Positions 46,213-58,007 of a stretch of 64,000 bases of DNA are shown here, piece after piece. The stretch's first letter is position 1; the number at the start of each line of letters is the position of its first letter. The stretch spans positions 5,878,490 to 5,942,489 of the forward strand of contig NC_060892.1 of NCBI RefSeq assembly GCF_014805685.1. The letters run 5' to 3'. Source of the stretch: Silurus meridionalis (taxonomy: Eukaryota; Chordata; Actinopteri; Siluriformes; Siluridae). The notes under the pieces are model-generated. The model had not been told where the DNA came from. It was given only the letters and a program-made list of their open reading frames with translations, and did no database searches. The position numbers were made by a program, and so were the translations under genes.

Positions 46213-49200
46213 AGCGAGATCTACAGCCATAAGGGACTTCATTTATGATGACCTGATTAATCAGATGAGCAGGAATCAGAGTGTGTGTGTGTGTTACCAT
46301 GTTGTGAGAAGCAGGTGCAAGTCTCAGTCCAGGCTGTGGTGTCTCAAACACACCAACAGTGTCCTGCTTCCTGCACAGCTGGTTTTCATTCAGCTGCTTA
46401 TTCAGCCATGTTATCACTGCAGGTCAAGGAGAAAAAAAAAAAAAAAAAAAAACAAGAGACTTACTTAGTCGTATCTGCATTTCAAGCCATGATTCAGCTA
46501 CCAGTGTCATTTTCATTCATCAATATACTCTGTCTAGTTTTATAGTACAAACGGTGACTCAATTTCTGTGTAGATTTGACTCCAAAGACATAGGGGTGAA
46601 TGTTTTCTAAGCGCTTAGCATTGCTCAACTCTACATCGTTGTAATTGCCTGACATACACAAAAGAGATTCTAAAGACACTATGTGGACATGGTACATGTG
46701 TTTGTATCAAAATTTTTCCACACACGTTTGCCTAATGCAATTCTTTTCACGTTTACCAGGAAGTGGCTAACGCTAGCGCTGTGGATTCTTTATCATTTTA
46801 TGTCCAGCTTCAAAGAGAAAATCCTGACATGTTTCCCTTTATTATGCATTTATGAAATTGTGGGAATTAGAGGGGGGGGGCAAAACCCTCTCACAGCTAC
46901 TCATGCAATTGGTCACACAGATGTGAAAATGTGCAGAATCAGTCAACACATTTTAAAATGAATCGAGAACCATGACTTTAATTTGGATGTCAAAATAAAT
47001 GCAGTACAATAATCCCCAGTTTATCGCGATGATTACGTTCCAAAATAAACGAAAAAGTAAAAAACGTGATTACGGACGCCACCCCAAAACCGCTATCTTA
47101 TGTATACAGTACTGTATTAACACACTTCATTTTATATTGAATAATTATATTATTATTTAAAAAAAAATTCATTATTTCAACATAAAACTCCATAAAAACA
47201 AATGTTTTTTTGCTATCGTGCTATACGGGAGAGACCGGGAAAATCAGCCAAACATTAGTTATGTGGCAAATGCAATTCTGCAATAAATCAGGGGCGAGAG
47301 ATTCTGAACTGCGGTAAAGCGGTGGTTTACTCTATTTCCAAATTATCTGATGAAAGTTAAATTCAATTAATTTTAATTTGTATTGCGCTTATAACATTGG
47401 ACATTCTCTCAAAGCAGCTTCACAGAGATAAAGTGGTTATTAAAGAATGTATACGTTTGTTTCGTAACTAGCAAGACAGTGGCGAATGTGGCATCTCCCT
47501 GGGACTCAAAAGGGAACGTCATCTGGGTGGCACCGAATGTCCATTATTGAGGCAAAAAAATTTTTATTCATGTCTACCAAAAATAATTGTTTCGATTTAA
47601 TTACTACTATTAAAGCAAGGAGCAAAACACAGATACGCACCGTTTTCATTTGTTTTCAGCACTTCTCTGCTCTCGTCCAGTTTTTTAACGGTGGTCTCCA
47701 ACTGTTCGTTTAACTTTAAGACCTAAAAACAGAAACAACCTTTATTTTCTACATACATTAGACACAGGGAATTTATTTTATTGGCACATACCATTTTGTA
47801 AAAAAAATTAAAATAAAATGATTCCCCGAGTAACTCTATTTAATTTAATTGACTCTCACACACGGAGCACTCGGGTTTCCCACGGACCATTATTACTTTT
47901 TCTGAAAAGGAAACAAATTACTAAGCAATTATTTAGTATTGCTCTTTAATACAGAAAGTACTCCTTATCCGATTAATCGATTTATCAATGGAATAATCGT
48001 TCATATTTAGAAACTTCATTACTAAAATAATTGATAACAGCAGCCCTAGTTAGAAAGCTGAGGTCAGAGTGAAGGGTCAGCCATGATACACCACCAATGG
48101 ATCACACTGGGCTAAGGGCCTTATTCAAGGGCCCAAAAGTGGCAGCTTGGTGGTGCTGGGGTTTAAACCACCTGACCTTCTGATCCATAATACAGAAACT
48201 TAATTCTGCAATCACTGCTTTATGAACAGATCAAGACATGAAGCAGTCGATTCTGGAGAGATGCGATTTTTCATCAAATGAAAAGGAAATCCCACAATGC
48301 ACTGCATTTCTCAATAATGTTTCCTATTGTAAAATCGCTCTAAGGTACAAAGAGAAAGGATTTTTTATATATATAAAAATGTAGTTAGAGTTAAAACTGC
48401 ATAATTCTTACTAAAAGGATTAACCTTTATTAATAAAATTCTTAATATCACTGTAGCAGAGCATAGAAGCTTAAAGTTAAGCTTGCAAATGAATGTTTCA
48501 ACTGCAGAAGCTTAAACCCTGTGCAAAATTAAATAGTATTTGGTATAAAACCTAGATTAATAGATTTTGAAATTATGCTAAAAAAAAAAAAGCAAAAGCA
48601 CTGGCTTAAACACTGCCACGGCGAGATGTTAGAAAGGAGAAGGGCTTCCATGAGAAATACTGGCACAAAATTGCAGAAATGTTTGATCTTCCATAAAGAA
48701 CAACTTCCGATTACTGGTGTAAAATTGTTTACCTCGTCCTCCTTGAGCTTCAGTCTGTGCTGCGTGTCCTGCAGCTCCCTCTGCTCTCGCTGCAGTCTTT
48801 CCGTCGTCTCCTGCAGCACTTTCTCCTGAGACACAGTCACCGTGTTCTTCACCTTGATCTTCCCCACCAGCGCCTTGAGGTCGCCCTGCAGCTTTTTAAT
48901 GATGCCGTTCGCCTGAAGGACACACCCATGCCTCAGGTCAGTACTCCAAGCAAATTCCAAACCGAATGATCGTCTCGGAGCATTCCATGACAAGCCTGGT
49001 TCTTCATGAGTTGCTTAAGAATTCCAAAATCGAATGATGTAAACCAGTTTTGCATACACTATATGGACAAAGCATTGGGACACCTGACTTTTCAGCCATA
49101 AGTGGTTTTATTCCAAACTGTTACCACACAGCTGGAGGTTCTCAAACGTACAGAAACTAGAAGACCCAAGCCTGTGCCTTAAAAGATATGCTTTGTTCAA

Positions 49201-52200
49201 GTTGGAGTAATGGACCTTAAGTGGCCTGTTATAGAGCTCTGACATCAACGACAGGCCTCTTCACCTCACCTACAACAGTTCCTGAATTTACTAACAGCCT
49301 TGTGGGTTTCTGGAGGTTTCACAAAGTCCAAATTAAGACTTTTTAAGACCATTAAAAATTATATTTAAGACACACATGCGTTGTTAGCAACGGGCCTTAA
49401 CTAAGCCCTAAATTTATTTGTTTTCAAGCCAAGAATGTAAATGCTAAACTTGCATTTCCCCATAGTTGAAAAATAAAATTTGTTTCACGTCTGTGCTTCA
49501 ATCAAAAGGAGATTCGTGTCAATAACAGAACGCTGATTGGCTGTTACATATTGGTCTCATTTGTGGGTTAATTATATTTGCCATTATTGTTGGCTTTTAT
49601 ATGGACATTGTAAAATTAAGACTGGTTTAAAAAAAAATCATAAATAAAGACTTTTTACGGGCTAAATTTGGATTTAAAAATTTTAGACTTTAAGACCCCA
49701 CAGAAACCCTGTGAATCTAAAAATCTCCATTAGCACACTCCAAAATCTAGTGGAACATCTTCCCAGAGAAGTGGAATTTATACCAGCAAATGGGGAACAA
49801 ATGTGAAAGATGTTCAGAAAGCACATGCCAATCTTACAATCAGGTGTCTACAAACTTTTATCCATATAGTACTTTAAAAGTATAATACAAAAACTGTAAT
49901 ACTGCAATGTGTATTGGGTTAAATACACCCTACCTAACCACACTTTCTCCTGTTATTCGGTTACATCCTGCTAAAAACAAGCCTGCTATCACTGTAGAAA
50001 CCTCTGACTAACCTTTATAAGCTCCTCAGACAAGGACTTCACAGTCAACTCCAACTTTCCAATCTGTAGCTGTTTACTCCCAGATGTTTCTTCAACAGAG
50101 CACTAAACAAAACAAAAAAAAAAAAAAAGAAAGGCGTTAATAAGAAATGTTATGCCACAATAATAAATTCTGGACTGTGATTGGGTGGAAGGTGGTGATT
50201 TGTTTTCTGTAACAGCAGCTCCACAGTGAAAGCTGTATATACATTAAATTCTCTTATTCTAAAGCGTTATGAAGTGCAAACTCAACCTTATCAACTAATT
50301 TGAAAATTGTATTATGTGGTAAGTTTTAGTTAAGTAAGGGGAGGGTCAGTGATTTTGGAACAGTGGAACATTTTCAGACCTTTCTGGGACGAGGAGATTA
50401 AACTTTGTAGTTTCTCATAACCATACTTTTTTTTTTTACTTTTATAGCTGCTACAACATAAATGAGCACTTTAGTAGGCATTCTACAGGCTCCTGCGTGA
50501 ACTTCAAACCGTGACATAAAAAATAAAAACCCAAAGTGAATGAAATCTGATATTCCATCATGTAAAATCTGCTATTTATCGTGACAATCATTTTAGGTCT
50601 ATATCTATATTATATGGACAAAGATATTGGGAGACCCGACTTTTGTAGCCATATGTGGTTATTTCCCCAAACTGTGACCAAAATTGGAGACACACAACTC
50701 TATAGGATATTTTTGCTTGCAGCAGCATTAAAATTTCCCTTCACTTGAATCACTAGAACCGTGAGCATGAAGCCAACATCATGAAGATATGTTTTACATG
50801 GGTTGGTGTAGACGATCTTCTGTGGCCTGCTTTAGAGCTCTGACCTCAACCCTATTGAACACTATTGGAATGAATTGGAATGCTGACGGCACCCCAGACC
50901 TCTTTACCTCACCTACATCAATATCTATGTACGAACACCCTGGTGGCTAAATGTAGCTCACAAATCTCCAAAACAGTTCAAAATCTGGTGGAACATTTCA
51001 GTAGAGTGGAGGTTATTAAAACAGCAAACAAAATAGAGAATGGGATGTCAAAAAGCACATACAAATCATATAGTCAGGTGTCCACAAACGTTTGTCCATG
51101 TAGATTAAATATGAAATGTCATTAAATAAAAAAAATGTAATAAATAAAAAAAAGGAAAAAACCTTTTGCTGCTGCGTGGCCTCGAGCACCTCTTTAGTCC
51201 GGAGTATCAACTGATCTTTGTCTTTAATCTCCTGCTCGAGCACGGCTACTCGAGTCTGCAGCTGATTAACGAGTCGCTCTTTTTCATGACATTCTGTATC
51301 GAGGGTGCCGTTTTCCCTCCGGAGAGACGTCACCTGCTGCTTCGCCCTCTGAGACTCCTGCAGAAAAAAATTATACAAAAATAAATAAATAAGACAATGC
51401 AAAGCTGAGCAGCTACGACAATCTACAGGGTTTAATCTTACCTCCTCGAGGCCAAGCAGTTTGGCCTTCAGGTCCCGGATGGTGGAGTCGCTTTTGTACT
51501 TTTTCTCTGTGAGCTCCCTGTTGGAGGTCTCCAGTTCGGCGAGTCGGGTTTGAAGCTGATGCGTGCTGCGCTGATGAGTCGCCTCCAGCTCGCGCCTCAG
51601 CTGTTCATTCTGCTGCTGCAGCCTCGTCTGGATCTGTACAGGTACATAAACGATGAGGTTAGGTTCAGCCTAAATGTGGAAGTGGTCAAAAAGTACTGAA
51701 TCTTATGGTCAGGTGTCCTTTTGTCCATATAGTGTATTTAGTCATCTTGAACAGATCTTTTATTAGATTTAACATTTTTACAATTCAAACACTAACTGAA
51801 ATTTAAAAAAAATGTTTAGTATTAATACTTAATGATCTACAACAGCACACAAGTTTTGTATGAACATTATGTTCACCTCCAGGGCTTTTTCACGCTCTGT
51901 CGTGAGATCTTGCGTGTGTCTGCTGGACAACGTCGTCGTTTGTGAGGTCCATTCAGAGCGCAGTTTGTCCAGCTCTCGGCTCTTCTCTGATACTGTCTAA
52001 AACAAAAACAAAGTTCTCTTCAGAAAATGTGATCGATTATAAATTCACACATACACTTTTCATTTCTAGCTGCGTACCTGCTGTGTGTAGTTTAGCTGTC
52101 TAGTCAAATCCTCTTCGGTCTTCTTTAGAGTTTGCTGTAGTTGCTCCTTTTCCTCCTGAGAACAGCATTTAAATACAGTAAAACAATCTTATTATGCTGG

Positions 52201-55200
52201 CCATTCAAGATCTTTCACATGCTTCCAACCCATGTACATGCAATACATGCTGGCTTTGTGCACATTGTTATGCTGAAACAGGTTTAGGACTCATAGTTCA
52301 AATGAAGGGAAAATGTCATACTTTACAAAGACATCCTATACACTTGCACGCTTCCAATTATGTGCTAACAGTTACCCAAATATGGCTGGTGTGTGTGTGT
52401 GTGTGTGTGTATATAAACATAAAACCAAAAGATTTACAAAGAACTATTAATTAATACTTTGACGTAACAAGCAAACAAAACAGATTACAAGATTACAAAA
52501 TATCTCCAGATCATCTCCTCTACCTTCATGGTGGCCAAACAGGTTGCCAGATATTTCTTTATTTCCACATCTGAGCCAGGGAGTAGTTTAAGAGACAGGT
52601 GTGTGAGGTGCTTGAAGGCGTTGGTCTCCACGATGTTTAGATTAGCAGAACTGTGGTTTAGTGGGGATGACGGGGAGGAGAGCTGCAGTAAAAACCTTAG
52701 CCAGGGAGGGAAAAAAAAAAGAATCACGACCAATCTTATGAGTCTGGAAGAACCTGGATGGTGAGGATATTGAGCAAATTTAAATGCTTTGAGTAACTAC
52801 TGCACATTTATGGGGAAAAACGATGTTTTAATTGTTCACAGATCAGGCATGACATTATGACCACCCACCTAATATTGTGTTCGTCCCCATTTTGATGCCA
52901 AAACAGTTCTGACCCATTGTGCATTACACAGGATTAATACTTCAGCAATTTGAGCTACAGTAGCTCGTCTGTTGGATCGGACCACACGGGCCTTCAGTTT
53001 TGATAGATGCTGACCACTGCATACAGGGAACAGCCCCTACAAGAGGTGCAGTTTTGGAGATGCTCTGACCCAGTCGTCTAGACATCACAATTTGGCCCTC
53101 GTTAAACTCAAATCCTTACTCTTACCCATATTCCCTTCTTTTAACACATCAACTTTGGGGACAAAATGTTCACTTGCTGCGTAATAAATAAATCCCACAC
53201 ACTAACAGGTGCCATTTTGAAGAGATAATCAATGTCATTCAATTCACCGATCATATTGGATACGTTATGTCATGATGTGGAATCTAGATGCACAAAAATT
53301 CTATACAAAATGTGTAAAAGTTTATATTTCTGTAATGTGTGTCTCCAAAGTTAGTCAGTTATATACAATAGACGTATCATTGGGCTCTGCTCACCTCGGA
53401 TTTTCTTTGCTCTGCTCGGAGATGCACTGTTCTAACAGGTCTATAAACTTCTGTGGGAATGCGGTGAAGTCTATCAGGAGACCCTGCTGCACTTTTAAGC
53501 TGTTTCGTTTTTTAAAAGGGAAAAGTGGGTTTATTTGTGTTACTCATCGCATTGCAAAGTTGTATGGCTGCGCAAAAAAAAACGTTTTCTCGATGAATCG
53601 ATGTACCTTTGGAAATCCTCCTCTGAAATAACAAGGTTGTATAGGAAGTAGAGATCGGCATCGTCCGTCAACCTCACGACCAAATCCTGAAAAATAACAA
53701 TAACGTCAAGATTTCGGAAAATAATATACTTAGCTGCTCTGACAGGAACAAATATGTTTCATGAACATTCTACAACATTAAATGCAACAGAAAAAAGGCT
53801 GTTAAAAATTACTGTTGTTTTTTTTGTAATAAATAACTAATTATTAAACATTGGGAAACTACGGTGATATCAGATGAATAAAACATGACAGGACATTGCA
53901 ACACAAAAAAAATAAAAACAACACATTAACTCTTTATCATGACAGTGAGTCTTACTGCGTAGTATAAATGTGAAAGCTGTTTGATTCAGAAACACTTACC
54001 CGTCTGTGCATGGGGTTCGTAACGAGCTGCAGCTCAATACTGACTCTGATGACCGCCCGCCTACAGGGAACAAGTAAAACGATGAACAACACATCCGAGT
54101 TGTTTAAAGAACGAAAAGAGCGCAGACAACAAGCGATAAAACATGAAGTCGAGGTTCAGATCCTGGGACATTTTTCAATCTATTGCTTTGAAAAACTAAC
54201 AAACAAACAAATAGACAAATAAAAACTAAGTAATAAAAACTAATAAATGCATAAGGAGTACATTAAAAAAGTGATTTATGACTAACATTTTTACATTTCC
54301 TTTAAATGGTTTGTGTATAAATAACAATAAAATAATTCAGACAATACCGTCAATCCCCATGCCACAATTTTACCAGAAATATACATCCTTTTACTTTTAC
54401 ACACTGAGTTTTTATTCAAATCTGTTTGATTAGTGTCTCAGGCAAGTTAAAAACATTTATTTAATCAAACCTTTTATCAGTAGGTTTTTCTCAGGTAACA
54501 TTTACATTTATGGCATTTCATAACCTCCAGAACATCTGATCACATGCACATTATCAACTTGTGCTGTTAATATCATGAACAGCAGCTACGCTAATTTTCC
54601 TCCACTGCTTCTCTTTCTCTCCCCATCCCGAGGCATACTGGGATTTGGCCAGCTCCAGTCACGTCCCACCTCATGAAGATTATGGAGATTTGAAGAAGTA
54701 AATGCCGAACTCGCAAACATCCCGTACTATCTAGGGAGGTACCAGTGCCAATTGCATCCCACTACATGTGTGAAGTTTTGGACCTCCTGGAGGGTTTAAA
54801 GGCTCTGGCATGGAGAAGCTGGTGCTGGATCTGTGATGATCACAAATGTTGAGCTCAGTAGCTTCTAGTTTTATAACCATAAAAACTGTAGAAAACTGTA
54901 GAAAGAACATTATTTATAATCTTATACTCCAGTACTCGTGTTGGTTCTCACTTCCCAGTGTTCTGTATTGTTGAAAGATTTATGATCAAACTCTTGATGT
55001 CACCCAAATGAGGATGGGTTCCCCTTTTGAGTCTGGTTCCTCTCAAGGTTTCTTCCTCATAACATCTAAGGGAGTTTTTCCTTGCCACAAGCGCCATGGC
55101 TGCTCATCAGGGATAAATGCACACTGTTCACCTTGACTGTTGATTTCTGTAAAGCTGCTTTGAGACAATGTCTGTTGTGAAAATTGCAATAGAAATCAAA

Positions 55201-56601
55201 TTGACTTGACTTTTCGGCAGATGCCCTTATCCAGAGCGACTTACATTTATGTCATTCACCCAATTGAGCACTTATGTGGTTAAGGGCCTTGCTCAGGGGC
55301 CCAGAAGTGGGAGCCTAATGTCGCTGGGATTTAAACTCACGACCTTTGGATACAAAGCCTTAATCACTAAGCTCATCATGAACATTGAGTGTTTTGGTGA
55401 ACTGGGATGTTTGTACGCTGTTGTCCACCCACTCATTCCCAGAGATACTTTATGTCTGTGTTACTTTCTGGCTCTCCTATTAGTTATGCTAACATAGTTA
55501 GTCTGCCCGAGTCTCTACTGATCACACTGTTAAGTGTCTAACTTGTATGTAACAATAGGAATATTTAATAATCCTTAGTTCTTTCGCTCAGTGTCAAGTT
55601 AAACATGAGGTACCAATGACCACTGATCCTGTCCCTACCTTCTCTTCACAACCGCCTGATTCATCCTGAAGAACTGCCTGAAGATCCATGAAATTACTGA
55701 GTATATCTTGAACTTTTATGATAGATTGTACTGCAATTAATATCAAATAGTCTACCATAATGTCTCAGGTCCACAGTTTGCATGAAGAGTTCTGCATTTA
55801 ATAATTAAATATGTCAACAATAATGGAACTGTAATGAATGGACATTTGGTGATGAGGACGATATCCCTTTGGAGTCTGGTTCCTCTCAAGGTTTCTTCCT
55901 CATACCATCTCAGAGTTTCTCCTTGACAATGTCACCACTGGTTTGCTCATTAGGGCCAAAATTTAATTTCATAACCTATTTATGTCTGTAAAGCTGCTTT
56001 GGGACAATGTCCATTGTTAAAAATGACTAAAATTGCAACGATTACTGTAGATCCAAAACATAGTCGCTCCCTTGATGACGCAATAAACCCGCGCCTTATT
56101 TTATCATCTTAAATGAACTATTTTATAAAAAAATATGAAGTTTTAAAAATGAGAAGTGCTGTAAATGTAGCCTCAAAAACAACCAGATATGTGATATTTG
56201 ATGATATGTGAGAAGTAAAAAAGAAAAAATAATAAACTTTGTTTTGTAGTATGTTATATTATTGGTTGTAAAATTATACATTAAATAAGCGTTAATTTAA
56301 TTAAATATTCAACATTAAGTGGTAATAAACCATACTTCATTTGCATATTGTATAATTACAATTGTGAACAATAGTACAAAAAAAACAATCAATATTCTTT
56401 AAATATGTGGCCTTTAAAAAAAAAGTTGATTTCGTTGATTTTATTGGATCTCCGGCTGATTCGAACTCATTTCTTGTTAGCGGTTAGCATTAGCATTAGC
56501 ATCAACACGGAAAATAAAAAATAATGCCTGGTGTACCTCTCATCGCAGTCTTTACACTGCACGTGCACCTGCAGCGTCTTGTTGAAATGTAATTCCGTCA
56601 T
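39553..56601 (-). CDS. sass6: Spindle assembly abnormal protein 6 homolog (centriole cartwheel protein)
   Basis: SAS-6 dimers oligomerise through their head domains into the nine-fold cartwheel that seeds centrioles. Seventeen coding exons, 5' to 3': 56601-56537, 54060-54000, 53686-53607, 53499-53395, 52695-52524, 52155-52078, 51996-51877, 51633-51442, 51357-51163, 50102-50013, 48912-48733, 47722-47641, 46416-46298, 46106-45963, 43920-43835, 41505-41411, 39623-39553. All phases agree, giving 644 residues (human 657). The head domain (about 1-160) holds the PISA-type VISEEDF with Ile62, and ETNAFKHL places the key head-head Phe at 131 as in human. Residues about 165-510 are heptad-rich coiled coil ([21 protein letters not shown]-like [14 protein letters not shown]). 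The tail keeps [16 protein letters not shown] and ends SAYFPG. Exon 14 uses an apparent GC donor. E2F- and ETS-like sites precede the gene, and lsm7 is divergent upstream. Confidence 0.96.
39658..41380 (+). mobile_element. Full-length Tc1-like transposon filling the last sass6 intron
   Basis: Inverted termini CAGTATCTGACAAAAGTGAG and CTCACTTTTGTGAGATACTG bound 1723 bp and are flanked by TA at 39656-39657 and 41381-41382. Inner inverted segments (39810-39885 against 41170-41250, sharing GCCATTATGGTCAAAATAA) make the inverted repeats about 210-225 bp long. A dead plus-strand transposase spans about 40343-41160, starting [20 protein letters not shown]. It then breaks, with a DNNNLKHT stretch where DND-PKHT is expected, and [13 protein letters not shown] near its end. 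A nested fragment related to the hAT MITE at 20297 occupies about 39890-40240. Confidence 0.92.
41750..41870. mobile_element. hAT MITE fragment (CAGAGGTGG family)
   Basis: CCAGAGGTGGAAAATATTCT is followed by AAAAGTAGTTACTTC and ACTTAAGTAAAAGTAATC, matching the terminal part of the element at 20297-20928. Intron 15 of sass6. Confidence 0.55.
42200..42290. mobile_element. Fragment of the MITE family at 13191-13600
   Basis: It ends CATATCAGTCGACCTCTAAT, the terminus seen at 13600. Intron 15 of sass6. Confidence 0.5.
42663..42990 (-). mobile_element. Possible LINE C-terminal fragment
   Basis: On the minus strand an open frame reads [20 protein letters not shown] and ends FSVLAPR, reminiscent of the C-terminal YTPSRSLRS...FSVLAP region of fish LINE ORF2. 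The resemblance is by eye only. Confidence 0.4.
43415..43630 (-). mobile_element. Dispersed teleost repeat
   Basis: The reverse complement of the block found at 54970-55212: GGTGAAATCAAGAGTGTGAT, ACCCATCCTCATTTGGGTGA and a TTTATCTCTGATGAGCAAACC segment. Other copies lie at 55850-56050 and 62310-62530. Intron 15 of sass6. Confidence 0.6.
44100..44430 (+). mobile_element. Tc1-type MITE fragment
   Basis: It contains CCAGAGGTGCTCAATAGGGT and GTGAAGGGAAAATGTAATCC and ends CCCAATACTTTTGTCCATATAG, the terminus of the ACTATATGGAC family also seen at 49057, 50607, 52195 and 59540. Intron 14 of sass6. Confidence 0.6.
45383..45560 (-). mobile_element. RTE-type LINE 3' end
   Basis: On the minus strand the coding end includes [15 protein letters not shown] and [13 protein letters not shown]. 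It is followed by the 3' tail with GATCCGCTGTGGCGACTCCT and a GAAG-rich end. Intron 14 of sass6. Confidence 0.7.
45585..45770 (+). mobile_element. Internally deleted Tc1-like transposon fragment
   Basis: GCACGTGGGGAGTGAAGGCT, then AGCTCAAATTGCTGAAGAAG and the terminal CATAATGTTATGCCTGATCG are joined with most of the transposase missing between them. A minus-strand relative is at 52838-53240. Intron 14 of sass6. Confidence 0.6.
46139..46209 (+). repeat. (CA)n microsatellite
   Basis: About 35 CA units, within the 191-bp intron 13 of sass6 (46107-46297). In the transcript it is a (UG)n tract starting about 33 nt upstream of the exon 14 acceptor at 46107-46108. Confidence 0.98.
47010..47340. mobile_element. 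Repeat resembling a TTTATCGCG-type transposon
   Basis: Blocks AGTTTATCGCGATGATTACG and ACGTGATTACGGACGCCACC at the left and CTGAACTGCGGTAAAGCGG at the right look like the decayed ends of a DNA transposon. No ORF is seen. Intron 12 of sass6. Confidence 0.4.
47821..48048 (-). mobile_element. Fragment of the hAT-like family at 31124-31900
   Basis: It reads inward from GATAACAGCAGCCCTAG (terminus) at 48048 to the CCACGGACCATTATTA block. Intron 11 of sass6. Confidence 0.6.
48085..48215 (-). mobile_element. tRNA-derived SINE fragment
   Basis: It contains GGGCCCAAAAGTGGCAGCTT and GGTGCTGGGGTTTAAACCAC, in reverse orientation to the SINEs at 35125-35640. Intron 11 of sass6. Confidence 0.55.
49057..49871 (+). 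mobile_element. Tc1-type MITE carrying a nested MITE
   Basis: Inverted termini CACTATATGGACAAAGCATT and AAACTTTTATCCATATAGT. The host sequence is interrupted at about 49303-49714 by a copy of the CAGGGTTT-family MITE (GGTTTCACAAAGTCCAAATT ... CCCACAGAAACCCTG), after which the host resumes with AAATCTCCATTAGCACACTC. Intron 10 of sass6. Confidence 0.7.
50607..51104 (+). mobile_element. Tc1-type MITE, second copy
   Basis: It begins TATTATATGGACAAAGATAT, ends CACAAACGTTTGTCCATGTAG, and is collinear with 49057-49871 without the nested insert. It stops about 60 bp short of sass6 exon 9. Confidence 0.7.
52195..52410 (+). mobile_element. MITE fragment and short (TG)n
   Basis: Homologous to 44190-44350 through GCTGGCTTTGTGCACATTGT and GAAGGGAAAATGTCATAC. 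A TG run lies at 52389-52410. Intron 5 of sass6. Confidence 0.55.
52838..53240 (-). mobile_element. Tc1-like transposon 5' portion
   Basis: In plus-strand order: the terminus AGATCAGGCATGACATTATG, then AGCAATTTGAGCTACAGTAG, GGATCGGACCACACGGGCCT and CTGACCCAGTCGTCTAGACA. This is the reverse complement of the 5' half of the element partly seen at 45585-45770. Intron 4 of sass6. Confidence 0.65.
54510..56050. mobile_element. Repeat-rich segment: dispersed teleost repeats and SINE
   Basis: Two copies of the common repeat with GGTTCCTCTCAAGGTTTCTTCC and GTAAAGCTGCTTTGAGACAA lie at 54970-55212 and 55850-56050. A reverse SINE with AGATGCCCTTATCCAGAGCG and GGGCCTTGCTCAGGGGCCCA lies at 55205-55380. 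All fall in sass6 intron 1. The remaining AT-rich DNA (56050-56530) shows no gene. Confidence 0.6.
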
Positions 56602-56717
56602 TTCCTTTTTACATTCAAAAGAAAAATAAATAAATAAGGATGATTAAATGTAATAAAGTTTTTGTTTCTGTTGAACTCCGTCTAACTGGTTTTTATGCGT
56701 CAACGGCAGATTTCGAG

Positions 56718-56760
56718 TTTGGCGCGTCGCCTCCCGCTAATGGCGACTGAAACCGGAAGT
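56718..56760 (-). promoter_or_regulatory. sass6: E2F- and ETS-like sites upstream of sass6
   Basis: TTTGGCGCG at 56718-56726 matches the E2F consensus TTTSGCGC, and CCGGAAGT at 56753-56760 matches an ETS site. They lie about 120-160 bp upstream of the sass6 ATG. Centriole duplication genes are cell-cycle regulated, so the E2F match is plausible. Site function is inferred. Confidence 0.55.
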
Positions 56761-56852
56761 GATGATCCGTCAGCGGGAGCAGGGCGGTGTTCCAATCCGC
56801 TTCTTAGTGCCCTAAGTAGAACACTGTAATAAAGCGAGGCATGAGAGCTGGG

Positions 56853-56901
56853 ATGGATGGATGGATGGATGGATGGATGGATGGATGGATGGATAGATAG
56901 A

Positions 56902-56933
<32 letters not shown>

Positions 56934-56946
56934 TAGATATATATAT
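56853..56946 (+). repeat. (GGAT)n(GATA)n(GACA)n microsatellite
   Basis: About ten GGAT/TGGA units, then six GATA, three GACA and a TA run, between sass6 and the mini-Tc1 element. Confidence 0.95.
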
Positions 56947-56947
56947 A

Positions 56948-57498
56948 CAGTACAGACCAAAAGTTTGGACACACCTTCTCATTCAAAGAGTTTTCTTTAT
57001 TTTCATGACTATGAAAATTGTAGCGTCACACTGAAGGCATCAAGGGCTATTTGACCAGGATGGAGAGTGATGGGGTGCTGCGCCAGATGACCTGGCCTCC
57101 ACAGTCACCGGACCTGAACCCAATCGAGATGGTTTAGGGGTGAGCTGGATCACAGAGTGAAGGCAAAAGGGCCAACAAGTGCCAAGCATCTCTCGGGGAA
57201 CTCCTTCAAGACTGTTGGAAGACCATTTCAGGTGACTTCCTCTTGAAGCTCATCAAGAGAATGCCAAGAGTGTGCAAAGCAGTAATCAAAGCAAAAGGTG
57301 GCTACTTTGAAGAACCTAGAATATGACATTTTTCAGTTGTTTCACACTTTTTTGTTATGTATATAATTCAATATATAATTCCACATGTGTTAATTCATAG
57401 TTTTGATGCCTTCAGTGTGAATCTACAATTTTCATAGTCATGAAAATAAAGAAAACTCTTTGAATGAGAAGGTGTGTCCAAACTTTTGGTCTGTACTG
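56948..57498 (+). mobile_element. Internally deleted Tc1-like element in the sass6-lsm7 interval
   Basis: Inverted termini CAGTACAGACCAAAAGTTTG and CAAACTTTTGGTCTGTACTG are near perfect for about 75 bp, with TA on both sides (56946-56947, 57499-57500). The 551-bp body still encodes a scrap of transposase (WPPQSPDLNPIE near 57090-57130) but lacks the rest. The very similar arms suggest a comparatively young insertion. Confidence 0.88.
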
Positions 57499-57978
57499 TA
57501 TGTATATATATATACATATGTATAATATATATATGACTTTGTATTTTATTCACAGAATTTCTCTTCATCAGACAAAGATGTTCTGTTTGGTTGCTATGAC
57601 TAAAAAAAAAAAAAAAAACGAACAGTATTGTTTTTAAGCTTTATTTTTTTTCTTACACGTAGATTTCAGTGTGCTCAGTCCTACTTTTTTGTGATTTGTG
57701 TGTAAAAACAGGACACTATGATGTATGTAGTGAACTCAGTATTAGTTTTAAGTGCAGTAGGGAACTGAACCACAGTATAATTAGGACACAACTCGAGCTT
57801 TGCCTACGAGATATTTTTTTTTATCTACACAAACGGGACCTAAAAAAACTTTGTAATTATACAACAATAACAGTTGTTATTATTAAAAAAATAATAATAA
57901 TACTTAGATCAATAAAAAAAAAACATTAAATAAGCCACATTGTGATTGGTGGAACGCCGGAGGTCAAAGGTGAAGCAC

Positions 57979-58005
57979 ATGGCGGCGGCGCAGGAAGAAG
58001 TTTAA
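57979..58005 (+). promoter_or_regulatory. lsm7: Eight-codon uORF just upstream of lsm7
   Basis: ATG GCG GCG GCG CAG GAA GAA GTT TAA ends two bases before the lsm7 start codon at 58008. If included in the transcript it would be translated before the main frame. Alternatively CATGGCGGCGG may serve as a YY1-like initiator element, with transcription starting downstream of it. Confidence 0.45.
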
Positions 58006-58007
58006 AC

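Noticed and set aside
46004..46468. 154-residue plus-strand open frame across the (CA)n tract
   Set aside because: It runs antisense to sass6 exons 13 and 14 and through a microsatellite; the minus-strand exons are the real coding sequence.
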